From positions 372,001 through 436,000 of the forward strand of contig NZ_CP110011.1 of NCBI RefSeq assembly GCF_025947345.1: 64,000 nucleotides of DNA, read 5' to 3'. The notes under the pieces are model-generated. The model saw nothing but the letters and a program-made list of their open reading frames with translations, did no database searches and had not been told where the DNA came from. Source of the stretch: Flavobacterium sp. N502536 (GTDB lineage: Bacteria; Bacteroidota; Bacteroidia; Flavobacteriales; Flavobacteriaceae). The position numbers and the translations under genes were made by a program. Shown here piece by piece: positions 63,700 through 64,000 of the stretch; positions within the stretch are counted from its first letter, which is position 1; the number at the start of each line of letters is the position of its first letter.

Positions 63700-64000
63700 T
63701 GCCACCCCGATGGGGTTCTAGCGTTGGGGATACTGTTTTCTACAAATATGAAGTCCCTCTGGGACTTTATGTTTTGACACCATGATTACCGAATAATATG
63801 TGCCATTCCTATGGAATTCAAATATTCGGTGCGAAATTATTTTTAAATGGATTAAAATCCATCCCTACAAAATAGATCGAGCCAAAGGCTCTTTTTCAAT
63901 AGTTACGGAAGAACAAACGATATTGCAGCGTCCGGATCAGTTCTATTTATATGGATCATTCCTTCGGAGTCCAGATATCCGGAACGAAATTATTTTTAAA
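63700..64000. repeat. Cluster of short palindromes and a 44-bp direct repeat at the window end
   Basis: Small palindromes ACCCCGATGGGGT (63704-63716) and AAGTCCCTCTGGGACTT (63751-63767), then two related 44-bp units, CATTCCTATGGAATTC... at about 63804-63847 and CATTCCTTCGGAGTCC... at about 63957-64000, about 82% identical and both ending CGAAATTATTTTTAAA. Also GGATTAAAATCC. Such repeated palindromes near Bacteroidota genes are typical of REP-like sequences mobilised by RAYT transposases. No gene is visible in 63619-64000. Confidence 0.6.

Noticed and set aside
1..64000. tRNA, rRNA or CRISPR arrays
   Set aside because: No cloverleaf-like segments or regularly spaced repeats of 25-40 bp were recognised by reading; a dedicated search was not possible.

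Overview
The window is low-GC, AT-rich DNA from a Bacteroidota bacterium, most likely Flavobacterium or a close relative. Evidence: a SusD-family C-terminus, three secreted proteins or fragments carrying type IX (T9SS) C-terminal sorting domains, promoters of the Bacteroidota TAnnTTTG type, a BtuB/BtuG-like cobalamin operon, and glycosaminoglycan lyases of families common in this phylum. No tRNA, rRNA, CRISPR array, integrase or transposase was recognised.

Layout. (1) 1-4.4 kb: end of a polysaccharide utilisation locus (SusD C-terminus and two secreted six-hairpin glycosidase-like enzymes). (2) 4.6-5.2 kb: an orphan SUKH immunity gene. (3) 5.3-10.1 kb: a periplasmic thiol-redox/metal operon (Cys-rich protein, two HMA-domain proteins, TlpA-like thioredoxin, outer-membrane beta-barrel, DsbD). 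(4) 10.5 kb: a lone ThiF-like E1 enzyme. (5) 11.3-45.3 kb: a complete contractile phage-tail-like locus. (6) 45.5-52.7 kb: a cobalamin-riboswitch operon with a BtuB-like receptor and a BtuG-like propeller. (7) 53-56.7 kb: fabH, a metal-dependent amidohydrolase and an AraC regulator. (8) 57.3-63.6 kb: a GH88 / PL8 / PL12 glycosaminoglycan-degradation cluster whose PL8 gene is frameshifted. (9) 63.6-64 kb: terminator and short palindromic repeats.

The most interesting part is the 34-kb tail-like locus. It encodes a DUF2586-type sheath, a tube, tail-terminator-like and chaperone-like proteins, a gpD-like hub, a gpV-like spike, a DUF4280 PAAR-like tip, gp25-, gpX-, gpJ- and gpI-like baseplate proteins, three fibre genes sharing one N-terminal anchor (one decayed), a collar-type fibre ending in an intein-like Hint domain, a holin and an M15 endolysin. 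I see no capsid, portal, terminase, tape-measure protein, AAA+ ATPase or integrase. It therefore looks like a domesticated tailocin (phage-tail-like bacteriocin) or contractile injection particle released by lysis. Three genes that look like cargo toxins are each followed directly by a lipoprotein or exported protein that could be its immunity partner.

The transcription units of this locus share a regulatory signature visible directly in the DNA: a 16-bp element, CTACTGAAACTACTGA or a close variant, placed 57 or 58 bp upstream of a TAnnTTT-type -7 box. It occurs seven times, including a back-to-back divergent pair. In the middle of the locus lie an S24/LexA-like repressor gene and, on the other strand, a tiny 59-aa helix-turn-helix gene in a promoter unit whose -7 box is overlapped by a candidate repressor operator. 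By analogy with PrtR/PrtN of R-type pyocins, I infer that the S24 protein holds off the unit encoding the small HTH protein, which then activates all seven promoters.
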